Origin: Cristatella mucedo
Taxonomy: Eukaryota > Bryozoa > Phylactolaemata > Cristatellidae
Direction of reading: 5' to 3'
Length of the DNA stretch: 64,000 nucleotides
NCBI GenBank assembly: GCA_009760855.2
Contig: WPIO01000065.1
Location: 1,645,001 to 1,709,000 of the forward strand
The notes under the pieces are model-generated. The model was not told the origin of the DNA, did no database searches, and saw only the letters and a program-made list of their open reading frames with translations. The position numbers and the translations under genes were made by a program. Every line of letters begins with the position of its first letter. Positions within the stretch are counted from its first letter, which is position 1. Below, one piece after another: positions 12,130 to 24,014 of the stretch.

Positions 12130-12460
12130 CTCTGCAGGTCATACATGGACTGTGGAACTCGCTTCCACGATTCTTACGAAACGACAACTGCTCTTCTACT
12201 GCCGACTATGGCTCATTCTTTCCAGCGGCCCTGAGCTGCTACTTCCATGCTACTCACTACTTTAACTGCTCTCCTGATTCTGTTATGCTGCCCTATTTCT
12301 TTTTTTGTATGAGACGAAGTCTATTGGCTACGGAATGCATACCGAAAGCCGCTGAGGCTGTGAGGGCGCTATGCAAAACTCTCATGCCTAACACCCACAT
12401 AGTCTTTGTGGCTTTGTGGAGTTACAGACGGAGATACATTTATTACATTACATTACAAGT
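12130..12460 (+). mobile_element. LINE 3' fragment (family B), copy 1
   Basis: It starts at a decayed coding segment reading like LWNSLPRF, which resembles the reverse transcriptase C-terminus of CR1/L2-type LINEs. It ends with a 3' UTR containing AGTCTTTGTGGCTTTGTGGA and an ATTAC-repeat tail. It aligns by eye over its whole length with 13,200-13,515. It differs from family A in its tail. Confidence 0.6.
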
Positions 12461-12477
12461 CAGGGGATGTCGCGATG

Positions 12478-12780
12478 CAAGTTGGAGTTAAGTTTCAGGC
12501 TTTGGGAGCATATGAACTAAAGGCACGGTCTTCAAAGGATTTGAGGTTTGTACGACGTATATAGGTAAACAATTTGATTACGAAAAGCGAGTGATGCTTC
12601 GTCAGATGGGGAGTAGATCGGATTGGTAGGCTGGAGCCAAAGAACGAAGGGACCTAAAAATGAGTGACCGAACATTGGCAGACAACTAAGAGGTTGGCGT
12701 GCAAATTCAAGGTTTGTTTTGTAATTGTGAAATTTTTGGAGTCCCACGGATAACTGCAATACAGCTGCCGTTTACACAAT
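12478..12780 (-). mobile_element. LINE ORF fragment (family A), reverse
   Basis: The minus-strand frame carries motifs seen in the better copy at 62.15-62.94 kb, such as GPFVLWLQPTNPI and RNQIVYLYTS. It is a broken piece of the reverse transcriptase C-terminal region without its 3' tail. It sits between two family B copies. Confidence 0.6.
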
Positions 12781-13199
12781 AAACATAAGAACACTACGGT
12801 TTTGATTTCAAATCATTCAGAATGGAATTATATGCAGTTTCGCTTAAGATACAACTGAGTGTCAAATTAAAAAAAACCAACATAAAATACCTTAATTATT
12901 AATATCTATTTAAGCCAGCATCCCTTAAAATTATTTTTTGAAAGCTTTTGTCCAGCGAATTTTTGTCGGGTTACCAGTGAAGATGACTACTCCTCCATTC
13001 GTTTGGTAGGCAATGGGTTTTGGGAGAAAGAGAGAAGCCTTTGCTGGTGGCGTCGGTTATGGTTCAGGAAGTAAGCAATTTCAGTCATTTCTCGGCAACA
13101 GTTCAACGGCCAAGCGTGTCATTAGAAACTAGGTTTCTCGGACAATAAATTAGCTGTTTCATTCCTTCCCTGAAGACCGTTGGCGACAGAAGCATTAGG

Positions 13200-13515
13200 T
13201 CTGCAGGTCTTAGACTGTGGAACTCGCTTCCACAATTCTTATGCATCGACAACTACTCTCCTGCTGCCAACTATGGCTCATGCTTTCCAGCCGTCCTGAG
13301 CTGCTACTTCCATGTCACTCACTAACTCAACTACTCTTCTGACTCTGCTATGGTTCCCACTTTCTCTTTGTTGCATGAGATGAGGTCTTGTGGCTATCGA
13401 ATGCGTACCGAAGGTCGCTTAGGCCATGAATGTGCTATGCAAAACTTTCCGGTGTAACATGCACATAGTCTTTGTGGCTTTGTGTAGTTACAGACGGAGG
13501 TGCATTACATTAGGC
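13200..13515 (+). mobile_element. LINE 3' fragment (family B), copy 2
   Basis: Second copy of the sequence at 12,130-12,460, diverged by many point changes, with the same GACTGTGGAACTCGCTTCCA start and CATTACATTA end. Divergence suggests independent old insertions or an old duplication. Confidence 0.6.
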
Positions 13516-13639
13516 AATTCACTGCTGCAATATTTCTTGTAGTCGTATTGGGCTGGTTTACTGGGGGGGGGGGGTACTCAGGCACAGGACTGTGCTACAC
13601 AGACTTACACATGCTGGCAGTTTTGCTGCCTCTGGCCAG

Positions 13640-13706
13640 GCAATCCCACCAGTGACAGTATCCATCATTCAACCAGTAGACGGTATCAAACTTAGGATCT
13701 TGGACG
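13640..13706 (+). CDS. Possible first-ectodomain exon (weak)
   Basis: A 67-base open segment follows a good pyrimidine tract and CCAG acceptor (phase 0) and ends at a mediocre GTATCC donor (phase 1). It would encode AIPPVTVSIIQPVDGIKLRI plus two residues, which looks like extracellular beta structure. It joins exon 2 in frame, but its phase 1 end does not join 19,798 without another exon. Treat as a lead only. Confidence 0.25.
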
Positions 13707-14349
13707 GTATCCCTCAGCCTAATGCTTGCATGGCCCGTGGAAAACCGTCGACCAATGGCATGCTGCTGGCTGTTTTGTTTGCTTCCAATTGTTGATTCTG
13801 CTGTTGAATGCTATTTAGTTGTGCACACCCCACGATGGCAGGCTTGTACGATTGATCATAGCGACGGCCGCAGCAAGCCCATGGCCATGCAATCGCTGTC
13901 AATTCGTTCTCTCTTCTTAATATTTGCAATAACTGGCCACGGCTACCAGCTGCAGTCTTCTCAGTGTGGGAGCTCGAAAACCGCTCGTGTTTATGCAGTG
14001 ACATTCAATGACTCTGCCTCGACTTGAGACGAATGCAGGTGCAATCAGTGGATGCCGTGGCTGGGAATGTGGGCAGCAACAACAGCAGCAGCAGTTAGGC
14101 TTGACGGGTTAGTTCTAGTCATTGGGCTGGCTTTACTTCCATTGAAGCTCTTTCTATCCATCCACACTACCTCTCCCATCCAGGAATCAACCGAAAGCCA
14201 GCCACCAGCTGCTACTCTGCTCTGATGAGCAGCATAGGTAACCTTAGTAGCTCGGCGAAGGAATGAAGTGCAACTTAAGCAGTCTTTCTAGGCTAGGTTC
14301 ATTTCTGCTAGAGCATCCACTCGAGCCTCTGCCAGCATGCAGTTAAGTA

Positions 14350-14420
14350 AAGGTGAAGGTCAGCTGATCTAGCAGCCTCATTTGTATAGCAGCTAAAAAG
14401 AGCCCTAACGGCCAGCACCT
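14350..14420 (-). mobile_element. SINE remnant (family S2), reverse
   Basis: The complement of the S2 3' part is visible (CTGATCTAGCAGCCTCATTT, then AGAGCCCTAACGGC). The copy is decayed and its head is unclear. Confidence 0.4.
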
Positions 14421-14738
14421 ATAACCTCGCGCAGTCGGCAACCGAGGAATTGAGCCTCGAGTTGCCGGCTCCAGGTCACGAACCCACAGCCTGGACCGTG
14501 GAGTGCGAGCATCGTCACTGCTTGGGTAAAGAGTCGTGAGAGAGCTCTTCTACGCGAGTTAGTCGGCTGGTGTGCAGCGGATGCACTGCACTTGAAGCAA
14601 GAGTACTTTATCCTTCGAAGCCTACCCATACCCCGGCAGCAGGGCTGAGCCTGATCCAGTACCCGGTGCCGGTCAAGCCACCTCTTGCAGTCTAGCGATC
14701 CCGACATGGCTGGAGCTCGGAAGGTGTTGCTGCTACAG

Positions 14739-14873
14739 TCCAGCTTGCCGAAAATCCGGCAGTCCGCCTCAGACCCCGCCTGCCTCATCAGGGCCCATCC
14801 TCCAGCTGCTCGTAGCATCGGCTGCAGCTGTATCGGGGCTGCAGACTCTTTGCTCAGTCATCCGGCGATAATC
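14739..14873 (+). CDS. Possible exon (very weak)
   Basis: A 135-base open segment runs from a CTACAG acceptor to a GTGAGC donor, phase 0 to phase 0, so it could be inserted after exon 2 without breaking the frame. The translation (SSLPKIRQSASDPACLIRAH...) has three cysteines but no recognisable motif and an average composition. Included only because the region must hold unseen exons. Confidence 0.13.
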
Positions 14874-15847
14874 GTGAGCTTCTTTCTCATTTGTTGCCAC
14901 TACTTTGGAGTTATAGCCTTCTTAAAAGGCAGCCAATGAGGTGAGCTGGCTACCCGGACTAAATCGGAGATTTGAATGATGTGGGTTGTGGCAGAGCTGG
15001 AGACATGCCGATTTGGTAGCCTCTGATCACTGCCGGCTTTGGCCAGCTGCAAGTGTAAGCCAAAATGAAGCCATCTTAGTCGTGTCCACTCCCCACACGA
15101 CCAGAGGGTACGTAGTGTTTCTTCTGATGGCTGAGTGCTTCTATTTCCACCATAATCTTCCTCTCTCAAAGCATGCTACCTCTTGCTGTCCCTGCACCTA
15201 TCCAGATGTGGAATGGGCTTGTCCTTTTTAAGGTCACGACCTCAGCCATCTAGTGATACAGCCACTTAGACAGGCTGTGGGGGGCACATGCCTCCTACAG
15301 CCTGGCTTAGCCAATCACGGGCTTCCTTCTATTCACCTACCTCGACCCCCCCCCCGACCTTTGACGAAATTATGTCCTATTTCCACTCGAATAAACACTG
15401 TGACTTTGTGCTACAATTTTCATAAATTGCAGGTCTTGCCCTTACATGAAAATGTTGCTAGTCTTGTCCCCTATATACAAATAGCTAGTCGTCCTGCCCC
15501 AGATAAAAATTCTGGCTCTGCCACTGCAGTGATGTCATATGTTTTAGCTAGTGCTGCATATTTTACATGTGTATAGAAGGGTAGATTTATGATGAAGACA
15601 ACATACCAATAATATTTTCTATGATATAAACTATTATTTTTGTATTAGTGACATTACGGATTTGATTTTTAATAAACCACTAGGCATTCATCGGTCTGCT
15701 AGTGCCTCTACATGCCTCGCTTTGCCATCGTCCCTAGAATGAGAGGGCTCAAGATCTAGGCGATGCTACTGTGGGCTGTAAAATCTGGAGTGATGAGACT
15801 TTGACGATCCTCAAGTGCCTGTATATCGATATTTCTTTATGTTTACA

Positions 15848-15877
15848 GGTGTGTGTGTGTGTGTGTGTGTGTGTGTT
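15848..15877. repeat. (TG)n microsatellite
   Basis: About 15 TG units directly next to the 3' side of a reverse LINE family B remnant. Confidence 0.9.
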
Positions 15878-15975
15878 TAGATGTATCTGTCAGTAACTCC
15901 ATAAAACCACAAGACTAAGCGGATGCTGTGCTGTAGAGTCTTCTATGGTGCACTCAGAGCCAAAGTGACTTTAAC
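15878..15975 (-). mobile_element. LINE family B 3' remnant, reverse
   Basis: The minus strand reads TCTTGTGGTTTTATGGAGTT followed by ACTGACAGATACAT, matching the 3' end of the family B copies at 12.4 and 13.5 kb. It is a third, shorter copy ending in the TG/CA repeat. Confidence 0.5.
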
Positions 15976-17399
15976 TGTGCATTCGATAGCTAACTATCTT
16001 CATCACATGCAGCAAAGAAAAAGGGAGGAACGTAGCTGGGTCAGTATGACAGTCAACGAAGTAAATAAGAAAGGCTAGGATAGAAATTGCAGCATATTGC
16101 TTCCTGGAAATTAAATAGCCGAGTTGGCAATTGCTGACAAGTTCATTATTGCATGACAATTCATAAGTGAGTTTGACAATCTAGGGCTTAACGGTCTTTA
16201 AGGGAAGGATATACAAATAGCTGTTTATAATTCTGAGAGAACCGGACCGTAAGAGGAGGCTGATACGGCTGTAGCAGCTCAGCTAGGTATGAAGTTGTCA
16301 CCGAGGTATTAGGCTCTTAATGATTTACGATATATCGTGAAAGCCATTTGGACACGGTCCCACGGTAAACCCCATTTCGACAGAGCTTTTTTCATACCAC
16401 CCCACGGTGTCCAGTTAGTAAATACTTACCTATGGCTAAATACCTACTAAATACCTTCGGCTAAACCAAAGTTGTACAATTGCAGTATCATGGGCAAGAG
16501 CTCGGTTCAGATGTTGTTTTGCTGGATGTGTGACTATTACCACCTTCTCCCCTACCCTCCGGGATTGCCCTGTGAGACATCTCCAGTCATGGTCCACAGA
16601 TGCTAGTGCTGAGTGGCACCAAGTGCAGTGACGCAGATCACTGCAGAACGATCTGCGCATACGTTTTGCCAATCTGGCCGAAGCTTTGAAGGCTTGCTAG
16701 CCTGGTCGGTGATAGGTATCAACTGAATAACTGATAGGCTTAACGTTCGGCAAACATATCTGGCTGTTAGAAGCTAGCTCACGATAGGATCTTTGTGGGT
16801 CGTACCAATCTATTATTGCCAGCCAAGTCTAGCTTTTATAAAGACATGGTGGTCTCCATGATGCAAAATCCAAAAATGTTGATGCCGACCGTCAGGTATC
16901 TCGTTAACCATTCCTTGGTCACCACATTACGTAGCAATATTTGTAGCACCTTGCAGATAATTTTTCTAGTTTTTTTGTCAGCCGGATAGGTACGATCAGA
17001 GAGTCCACCCCAAGGTAACATTCCCACTAGACTTCTCACCTGCCGTTCCTTGCTGTACCTCAGTGTCTACCTTCAAAATGCCACTCCAGACCTCATCTCG
17101 AGCTTCCTCTAGCAGTCTAATAACATTACTAGCACTTAGACTCATTCTAAGTGTTCTCCCTCTAGAAGCATATATTACTGCTGCTCTGCACAAGTAGCAC
17201 AAGTAGCGTATGCTCCCACAGTTATATATTACATAATGTTATATGTTACATAATGCTCCCACAGTTCATGCTTCCTTCAAACAAGTTGTTAAAGTTGGCC
17301 CCTAATTAAGAAGTCAACACTAAACACAGAAACTTCAAGCAACTTCCCCCAGTCTCCCGATGACCATTCTTATAAAAAATACTGGACTGAGTAGTGGCA

Positions 17400-18540
17400 G
17401 ACTAGCTAAACTCTTGCGAAACAATTTCAAGCCTAGCTAGTAAGTTCCACTTTAAGCTCGAGAGCTGATCACTCCGCGGAGTCAGCACTATTGTGAATGT
17501 ATTGCAACCTTCTCAAGAATCTGACTTAGGAAAGGTCTCTCTGCTAGTCCTGCTGAATCTATCGGCAGCGTATGATGCTATTGATCAGCCTCCCAGTCCT
17601 TCTTGAACTCTTCCTATCATCTCGCCTGACCATCATTGGCACTGCTGTGAATGGTTGAGGCCCTATCACATTAAGAAAATTCCAGAATGAACTCTCAAAA
17701 TGAGTTTGGCGAGCAAACCTTCTTAGAATCTGCATGAAATGTGAGTGAGTGTCCTGTTCCATAATTGATTTTCACTTGATGACCATGTCAGCCCCACACA
17801 CGAGTTTGTTTGCTATCAGCAACATGCAATTGCAAAAATCGGGTCAGCTTAGACAAAGATACTACAACCAAGCTGGTACAAGCATTTGTGACATCCCGAC
17901 TAGACTTCTGTGACTCGTTACTCGTAGGTATTATGCCTTTTTCAATTTGCTTGCACTTGGTACAAAGCTCTACAGCTAAGCTTGTGGGTGGCAAACTTTG
18001 CAAATTTTACATCGCACCACTTCTCACCGGCCTACCCTGACTTCAACCAGGGTATCGACTTTAAGATTGTATCACATCGACTTTAAGATTGTATCACTCA
18101 CTTTCATGTCCCTGCATTATCCTGCTCCTGCCTACGCTTCCATACCACTTCAGGCCATGCATTATACCCACCCGCCCACCCTCTCCTTCTGACTTCAAGT
18201 CATTCAGTGTTGCCTCTAACCAACCTCAAGTCCTTTACAGGACCGTGCCTTCTATTCGTATGCACCCAAAGCCCGAATTCCGTTTTGCCCATCACGATAT
18301 TTCTTGGCACGGCAGCATTTAAATTGGAGTTAGCTGCTCACCTGTTCGGAGCAGCAGCATTTTCTCTGCCGGCCCCAGTGGTCCTTTCGGTTCTTGTGAC
18401 TTCATGTGACACCACTCTCTGCATGCTGTTACTAACCAGCTGACTTGCTTGCTTTCCAGCATTTGATGAGCACCTAAAAAAAGAGGTTTAGTTCTCTTAG
18501 GATGCTGTACACATATTATTATTATCTTACAGCAGTTGTT
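17400..18540 (+). mobile_element. LINE fragment (family A) with decayed reverse transcriptase
   Basis: About 1.1 kb and the longest LINE piece seen. Broken frames include VLLNLSAAYDAIDQ, which corresponds to the reverse transcriptase segment around the first catalytic Asp in CR1/L2-type elements. VTSRLDFCDSLLVG, a conserved C-terminal motif, follows. It ends with AGAGGTTTAGTTCTCTTAGG and TATTATTATTAT. Multiple stops and frameshifts make it inactive. Confidence 0.7.
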
Positions 18541-19485
18541 ATCTAGTGTCGGGAGGGGGAGGTGAAGCGAGACAGAGCAGCCGAGTCTCTTGGAGTCGCA
18601 GCATGGCTGATCTATCCTGGCTGCTTGCTGGGTGGGTGGGTATCGCCCTCTGCTGTAGCCCAGCCCAGGCTGTCGCATGTGTGCTGGCTTGTCGTCTGTA
18701 TCTTGCCTGCTACAGCCTTCTAGTGGCCGTGTTGCTGCAACGTGGCTGCCTCTGCTTGCAAGCTAGCACACTCCAGCACAAAGCTGCAAATTGAGACAGG
18801 TGCCTCCCATAGACGTTCAGTCAACCAAGGTTCTGGCAAGGAAACCCAGTTCCCCCCAGCCGTGTTGGGTGATCATGCGTCTGTCCTATCAGGGATTGAA
18901 TATCCTCATTATCAAGTGGAGAAGCTGGCAACACTTGTCTCACACACATCGAGGCATGAAATCATGCTGATGACTGTGACTAATAGCCATCTTATTTGTC
19001 GGCCACTACTAATCACCCTCCGAGATAATTAGTACAGCCAATAGTACCCACACTCCTCTGTTGCCGGCTGCCATCTACATCGATTGATCTACATCGATCT
19101 TTGTGTTGTGACAGTTATTGATGGTTTGCCTAAATCAGCTAGGCTGTGCTTTAAGCCGGCATTTTTCGGCATTTTACTGACTTGGGTTTTGAAAAAATCG
19201 ATATACGGTTCCGAGTTCACAAAGAGAGAAGAGAACAAGTGGGACAAGACGTTAGTAGTATTATTATTATTATTAGAAGTATTCGATTAAAAAGCTACTT
19301 GCATGTAGGTGAAAAGAATGTGGCCTGATGATGTCAGGCTCTTCTTGATGCCATCAGCCAACCGCATGAGGAGATCGGTGAAATAAGCTTACACCGTCGC
19401 AATTGCATCTTCAGAAGTTGCTGACCCTACGAAATTGGCAGGTGCTTGAGATGCTGCACGCTCCCTAAAAATGGCTACGGTGCAG

Positions 19486-19532
19486 AGGAGGACCTTACAT
19501 GGAGAGTCGTTCTTGGCAATCGCTGACTGCAG
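19486..19532 (+). CDS. Possible small exon before 19,798 (very weak)
   Basis: A 47-base segment runs from a GTGCAG acceptor to a weak GTCGAG donor, phase 0 to phase 2. It would encode RRTLHGESFLAIADC and supply exactly the phase needed by the next exon. The donor is poor and the sequence is not distinctive, so this is arithmetic support only. Confidence 0.13.
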
Positions 19533-19797
19533 GTCGAGTTTTGCATTTGAATCTCAAGGCTCTGGAGTTTTTTTAAACTAGTGACTCTATGTGAGTGCTG
19601 AACACGTGCAGTAGCTCTATTTGCTGTCAGTAGTCTGCCTAGAAGCCTTCTTTATAATCGGTTTTCTAGTGCAGGCTATCTCGAGAGCAGATCCATCTTG
19701 TTGCATTGGCATAGGTTGCTTAAACGATGAAAAGTAAAGTTATTTCAAGTGGTACCGACTGTCTAGCACTTAAGGCATTTCTGCAAATCTTAATTAG

Positions 19798-19888
19798 CTG
19801 TCCGTCACTCTGGCTGCCTGAAGAATATCCATCGAAGCATTCTTTTGTCATGCCCGGAGGCAGCTCCATCCGTCCAATCCTTTGCATC
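19798..19888 (+). CDS. Exon: end of first ectodomain
   Basis: A 91-base exon runs from a TTAATTAG acceptor (phase 2) to a GTGAGT donor (phase 0). It reads CPSLWLPEEYPSKHSFVMPG and ends SIRPILCI, with two cysteines. It joins the TM1 exon in frame. Support is the strong donor, the matching phase downstream and the position just before a membrane span. The acceptor has a weak pyrimidine tract, so the 5' edge may be wrong. Confidence 0.42.
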
Positions 19889-20164
19889 GTGAGTGTTCCA
19901 GAACGGGTCCTGACTGCCGACATTTCAGAGGCTTAAGGTTTTCTCAAGCATGCCTGTGGCCCGGATGCTGGCTGGCCAATGCATGTTTATTTTAACTTTG
20001 TGTGCCTAGAATTCAGGCGGCTGGTGGCTGCCTCGACTTCAGCATCTTGAGCATCGAATATCTCGCGCAAGTCATAATATCTGTGGCTGGGACTTTCGTG
20101 CCTGAAGCCCTACCGCATGCAAATCTTTGCTTTTGCACAAAACGCTGGCATGCCTTCGTCGTAG

Positions 20165-20354
20165 GATGCCGACAGCGCCCAGGAGGCTCGCTCGAGTACT
20201 GCCCCGGTTATAATCGGAAGCAGCGTGGCCGGCGGAGTGCTCGTCTTGAGCATCTTTGCCATAATTGTCGTTGTGGCAATCAAGAAGAACGACTGTTGCA
20301 GCAGCAGGGCTTCCAAAGAGGCTACGGCAGACGATGGTGGTGCTAAAGGAGACG
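20165..20354 (+). CDS. Exon encoding transmembrane segment TM1
   Basis: A 190-base exon, phase 0 in and phase 1 out (GACG then GTGAGA). A short linker rich in Ser/Ala leads into a clear membrane span at exon residues about 16-39 (VAGGVLVLSIFAIIVVVAIK). A Lys-Lys-Asn stop-transfer, a Cys-Cys pair (possible palmitoylation) and an acidic/Ser-rich cytoplasmic start follow. With the signal peptide in exon 1 this gives an outside-to-inside pass. Confidence 0.65.
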
Positions 20355-20615
20355 GTGAGAGCTCTTCGAAGAAGAGCAGTGAGCCGCGCGGAGCATGCGC
20401 CGCAGCGCGAATAGGCCGACGCATGCCGGCTCTCGCGCGCCACTCTCACGCACCCCGGTGCGATTGGTGATTCGGTGGCTCGTTGTCTTCTTGTGCCCAT
20501 TTGTCGGCATGGCCACGCTCTCGATTCTTATTCAAAACGGTGCCACTTTTTGAACGATGCAGGTTAGGCAGTGCAGAAATAATAATAGGAACACATTCCC
20601 CTCGCGTGCTCGCAG

Positions 20616-20693
20616 GCTCTCACCTGCCGCTCGGTAGCTCGTGGTCCGAGGAAAATGATGAGAGCAGCTGCCAGTCGACGGCCGATGGTCAAG
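20616..20693 (+). CDS. Exon: acidic Ser-rich cytoplasmic segment
   Basis: A 78-base exon, phase 1 at both ends, with a CTCGCAG acceptor and GTAAAG donor. It encodes SHLPLGSSWSEENDESSCQS and a few more residues. The content fits a juxtamembrane cytoplasmic tail after TM1. The phases match TM1 upstream and 23,950 downstream. Confidence 0.5.
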
Positions 20694-21394
20694 GTAAAGG
20701 TCGGCTGATTTAGAAGCATCATTTGTGCGGCAGCAGGAAAGTCTTAGCAGCTATCATTTCCTGCTTACAGTGGATTATAGAGGATTGCCGATGGGTGACT
20801 CAAACCCACAGATTGGATCTTGAAGGGGGAGAGGGGTGCGGTTCGGTTGCTTCGAGCATTGAGGCAGCTAGAGAAAGTCTTGCCCGTCTAAGGAATGGGC
20901 AACAATTGCTGCTCTGATTTGACCCTGAGTTGAGGTGCTCGCCTTTGATGACCAGGGTCGTGGGCTCGAGCCGTGTAGCATCTGTACAACGGCTGAAGGA
21001 TAAAGATCAAATGCTCTTAGGTCGCCATGCTAACGAAGTATATTTTTCTGAACGTTGCACCTTGGCAGGCCTTTCTTTTTTGAGTTGTTACTCATCTCGA
21101 TCTAATGGTGAAACTGAGCGAGCGCGCAGCGATGCACAACTGCCACGGACCCAAGTGTCCCTTAGGGCTTAGGGTAGCCGAACTGATATGGCCCTGTGCT
21201 GCAGAGACAGGCCAAAGTCGAATTTTGGAACATGAATTGCCTATCACCCGTTTTGCCAGGAGATGATAGTTCAAGTGTCAGTCGGCCCAGTGATGGCGTG
21301 AACCCCAAAAGCAAACCAGGCGGCGGCTTTTTTGTGCAGCCGAGGCGCGTCCTACGGCTGGTAAGCCGTGATGGCTCACTATGCAAGGCGGTTG

Positions 21395-21535
21395 CTTTCC
21401 ACGACCTCGGCTCCGATGTCGTGGGTTTGAATCCTGTGGTGGGCGATCCTTTATCGCTGCTGCAAGTGGCGGAGATAGCCGTAAAGGCTCTTCTGTTGCT
21501 ATGCTAAAGAGGCTGTGAAATCAGCTAGTATTTGT
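21395..21535 (+). mobile_element. tRNA-derived SINE (family S2)
   Basis: B-box GGGTTTGAATCC is followed by GTGGGCGATCCTTTATCGC, CTGCAAGTGGCGGAGATAGC and GGCTGTGAAATCAGCTAG. This is one of the most complete S2 copies. Confidence 0.65.
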
Positions 21536-22016
21536 TAAGGCTGACCAGAAGGCAGGGGCTGCTGGTTTGCTGCCACGAGTGTCGAGTTTGTTCTGTTCTC
21601 GAAACTCGTGCCCTCTGTGGTCGTGGGCTTCGCATTGTGGGTGCCCCCTCGGCTGTTCTCATCCTCGTTTCCATGGTCACTGCTTTTGCCGCCCCCTCAG
21701 CTTTGGCATGTGTGTGTGTGTCAGTGTGTGCTGAGTGCGATGAATAGCTCCGGTAGGCAGCCTCATTGGCTCCATGCTCTCGTGGGACTGGACAACCTCT
21801 CATCTGGCTTTGCCTTCCGTCAACTGCTGCCGTGCGGTCGGTGTGTTTGCACGTCTATGAAATACTTATTGACCTATTGACAAACATTTGGGCTTTCAAC
21901 TTACTGTATGCTGAGGTTCGGGAAGGGCTCTCTCTTCCCAATTTGCTGTTTTCTCACCAAATCGGCCAGGCACTTGTTTAAGTGCCAGCAGTAACGTGCA
22001 TGCACGACTGTGCCAG

Positions 22017-22019
<3 letters not shown>

Positions 22020-22052
<33 letters not shown>

Positions 22053-22132
22053 CACGTTCACGCGTGCATCAATATTTATATGTGTATGGAAGATGTGGGA
22101 GGAGTAGAAGGGCATGAGACTCAGAGAGATGG

Positions 22133-22188
<56 letters not shown>

Positions 22189-22190
22189 GG

Positions 22191-22221
<31 letters not shown>

Positions 22222-22300
22222 TGCATGAGTCAGAGACAAACAAGAAAAAGGAGGCAACAAGAGCACAAGTGTGTGTGTGTGTGTGTGTTTGTGTGTGTGC
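22020..22300. repeat. Clustered (TG)n, (GA)n and (GACA)n microsatellites
   Basis: TG run at 22.02-22.05 kb, GA run with a GACA block at 22.13-22.22 kb and a second TG run at 22.27-22.30 kb. Just downstream, a 24-base unit beginning CATGTGAACCTGTAAC is imperfectly repeated near 22.40-22.46 kb. Confidence 0.9.
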
Positions 22301-22506
22301 ACGCGATTGCAGGTGAGACAAGGTGATCTGTCTGGTGAAAAAAGTTCGAAGCCAGTTGGATCCGAATACAAGACTCGAGAATCCGAATTCCGATTGCCAT
22401 GTGAACCTGTAACACTGGAGTGAACCTGTGTCATGTGAACCTGTAACAGTGGAGTCAAATTTGTTTACTGCATCTCTTTCTGCACGTTGCTCAGCGTTAA
22501 ACATCG

Positions 22507-22643
<137 letters not shown>

Positions 22644-22645
22644 TG

Positions 22646-22790
22646 TATATCATCCCAAGAGAACTTAATCTCTATTCAGGCGCTTAACATATGCCTTGGG
22701 GCTCGAGCCCACGACCTCAGCCAGACCTTGGTCGGGTCGAGCACCTTAACCACTGGACCAAACCAGCTCAACTCGCACATTCACGTATGC
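22646..22790 (-). mobile_element. tRNA-derived SINE (family S1), reverse
   Basis: The minus strand shows an A-box-like TGGTCCAGTGGTTAAGG, a B box in GTGGGCTCGAGCCC, then GCGCCTGAATAGAGATTAAG and a TA-repeat tail. It is the best S1 copy and gives the reading used for the others. Confidence 0.75.
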
Positions 22791-23949
22791 ATTCCCATAG
22801 ACATGAGATACCGTTGAGGCAATGAAGTGGCTGAGTCTCTAGCGACTGCCGCTGCATCTGGTGCATAACCGGCGGTGGTGTGCTACGCCTGTGACGTCAG
22901 GGTGTCAGAGCTCTTGCTTGGCTCCTAGTCGCACTAATAAATGCACGAACAGAGCTTGTATAGATAGCACCACTTGTAATGTGGCAGCTCCAAGCGTCAT
23001 AAACCAGAACATGCTCCCCAAACCTAACATTTGGTTTTTACTTTGTAGTTTCTCAGCAGTCTAAATTTCCAGCGATAGCTCAATGGGCCGAAAATGTTGG
23101 TTTAAATCTACCTTGAAATGGACTGCATTTACTTCCAAGAAATTGCGAAGCACGGGTTTGGGTTTCCCTGCTCTGCACTGGGCTTGCTAGTATTGGCTAA
23201 ATCCGACCTCGGTGCTAGATGTAGCGTAGGTAAAGCTGAAGTAAAAGGTAAAGCTTTCGTATTTCCTTGACCTTCTGCAATTATATAAGCGATCAAAAGT
23301 CTGCCGAGCCAATGGCCTGATTTATATAGTGGCAGGTTAGCCTTGGCAGCTGTCGCTCTGCTTGCTCTGGTGCCCTCGGGAGAGTGAGTGTGAAACCATA
23401 AGCCTTGTCTTGATTTTGGTGAAATTCAGGAGACATGTGAATAACCATAGGTGCAAACCGTGATTTTATGGAATGCTAATTAACTCGGTGTATGGATTTC
23501 TAATGCACCCCCTCGAACTCCGGCAGCCAAAATCCGGGCGGGATGGGAAACCCGAAGTTTAAATTGATCGGCCATCCAGCCTGTCATTTCAGGCAGCTGC
23601 CCGTGTTCATTGCCCTTCATAGCCAGTTCGAGATTCGAGGTGGCATGCAGCCCTGGCTGATCCCGACCGTCCTGCAGGCCAGCTGGCCAGTAGCTCGGCC
23701 AGTAGTCGGTTCGACCTGTGTCTACCACTCAAGCAGAGCCTGCAGGAACATTTGCTAAAGACAGCCACTGCAGGCTGTTTGCAGCACCCGTCATCCTGCC
23801 TGTCCACCGGTTCGCGCAAGTCGCTGCAGAGATGAGCCCGACTTCTACGTGCTAGCCTTGATGTGTGCTGTTGCATGCGTTGAGAATCGTCTGTACTGTA
23901 CCGTCGTAGCCTGAACCCCTTAAACCTGTGTTGCCATCATGGGTTTCAG

Positions 23950-24014
23950 CCTTGAATAATAGAGCAAATGAAGCAGATGAATATGACGGCACCATCTACC
24001 CGGACAGCATCTTT
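23950..24014 (+). CDS. Exon: short acidic cytoplasmic segment
   Basis: A 65-base exon, phase 1 in (GGTTTCAG acceptor) and phase 0 out (GTGAGT donor). It reads LNNRANEADEYDGTIYPDSI and F. The phases match the exons on both sides. The pair of tyrosines in acidic context could be phosphorylation sites, but that is inference. Confidence 0.5.

Larger units (their letters stand above)
10799..19797. other. Intron region with missing first-ectodomain exon(s)
   Basis: Exon 2 ends in phase 0 but the next supported exon (19,798) needs a phase 2 donor, so at least one coding exon lies in this 9-kb stretch. Weak candidates are listed separately (13,640, 14,739 and 19,486). The rest is mostly repeats: LINE fragments at 12.1-13.5 and 17.4-18.5 kb, a reverse copy near 15.9 kb, SINE-like pieces near 11.8 and 14.4 kb, and a TG repeat at 15.85 kb. 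Confidence 0.55.

Noticed and set aside
15432-15530. Open segment after TTGCAG reading VLPLHENVASLVPY...
   Set aside because: The surrounding text (GGGGGGCACATGCCTCC ... CTGGCTCTGCCACTG) looks like a common interspersed-repeat sequence. The segment lacks a donor in phase.
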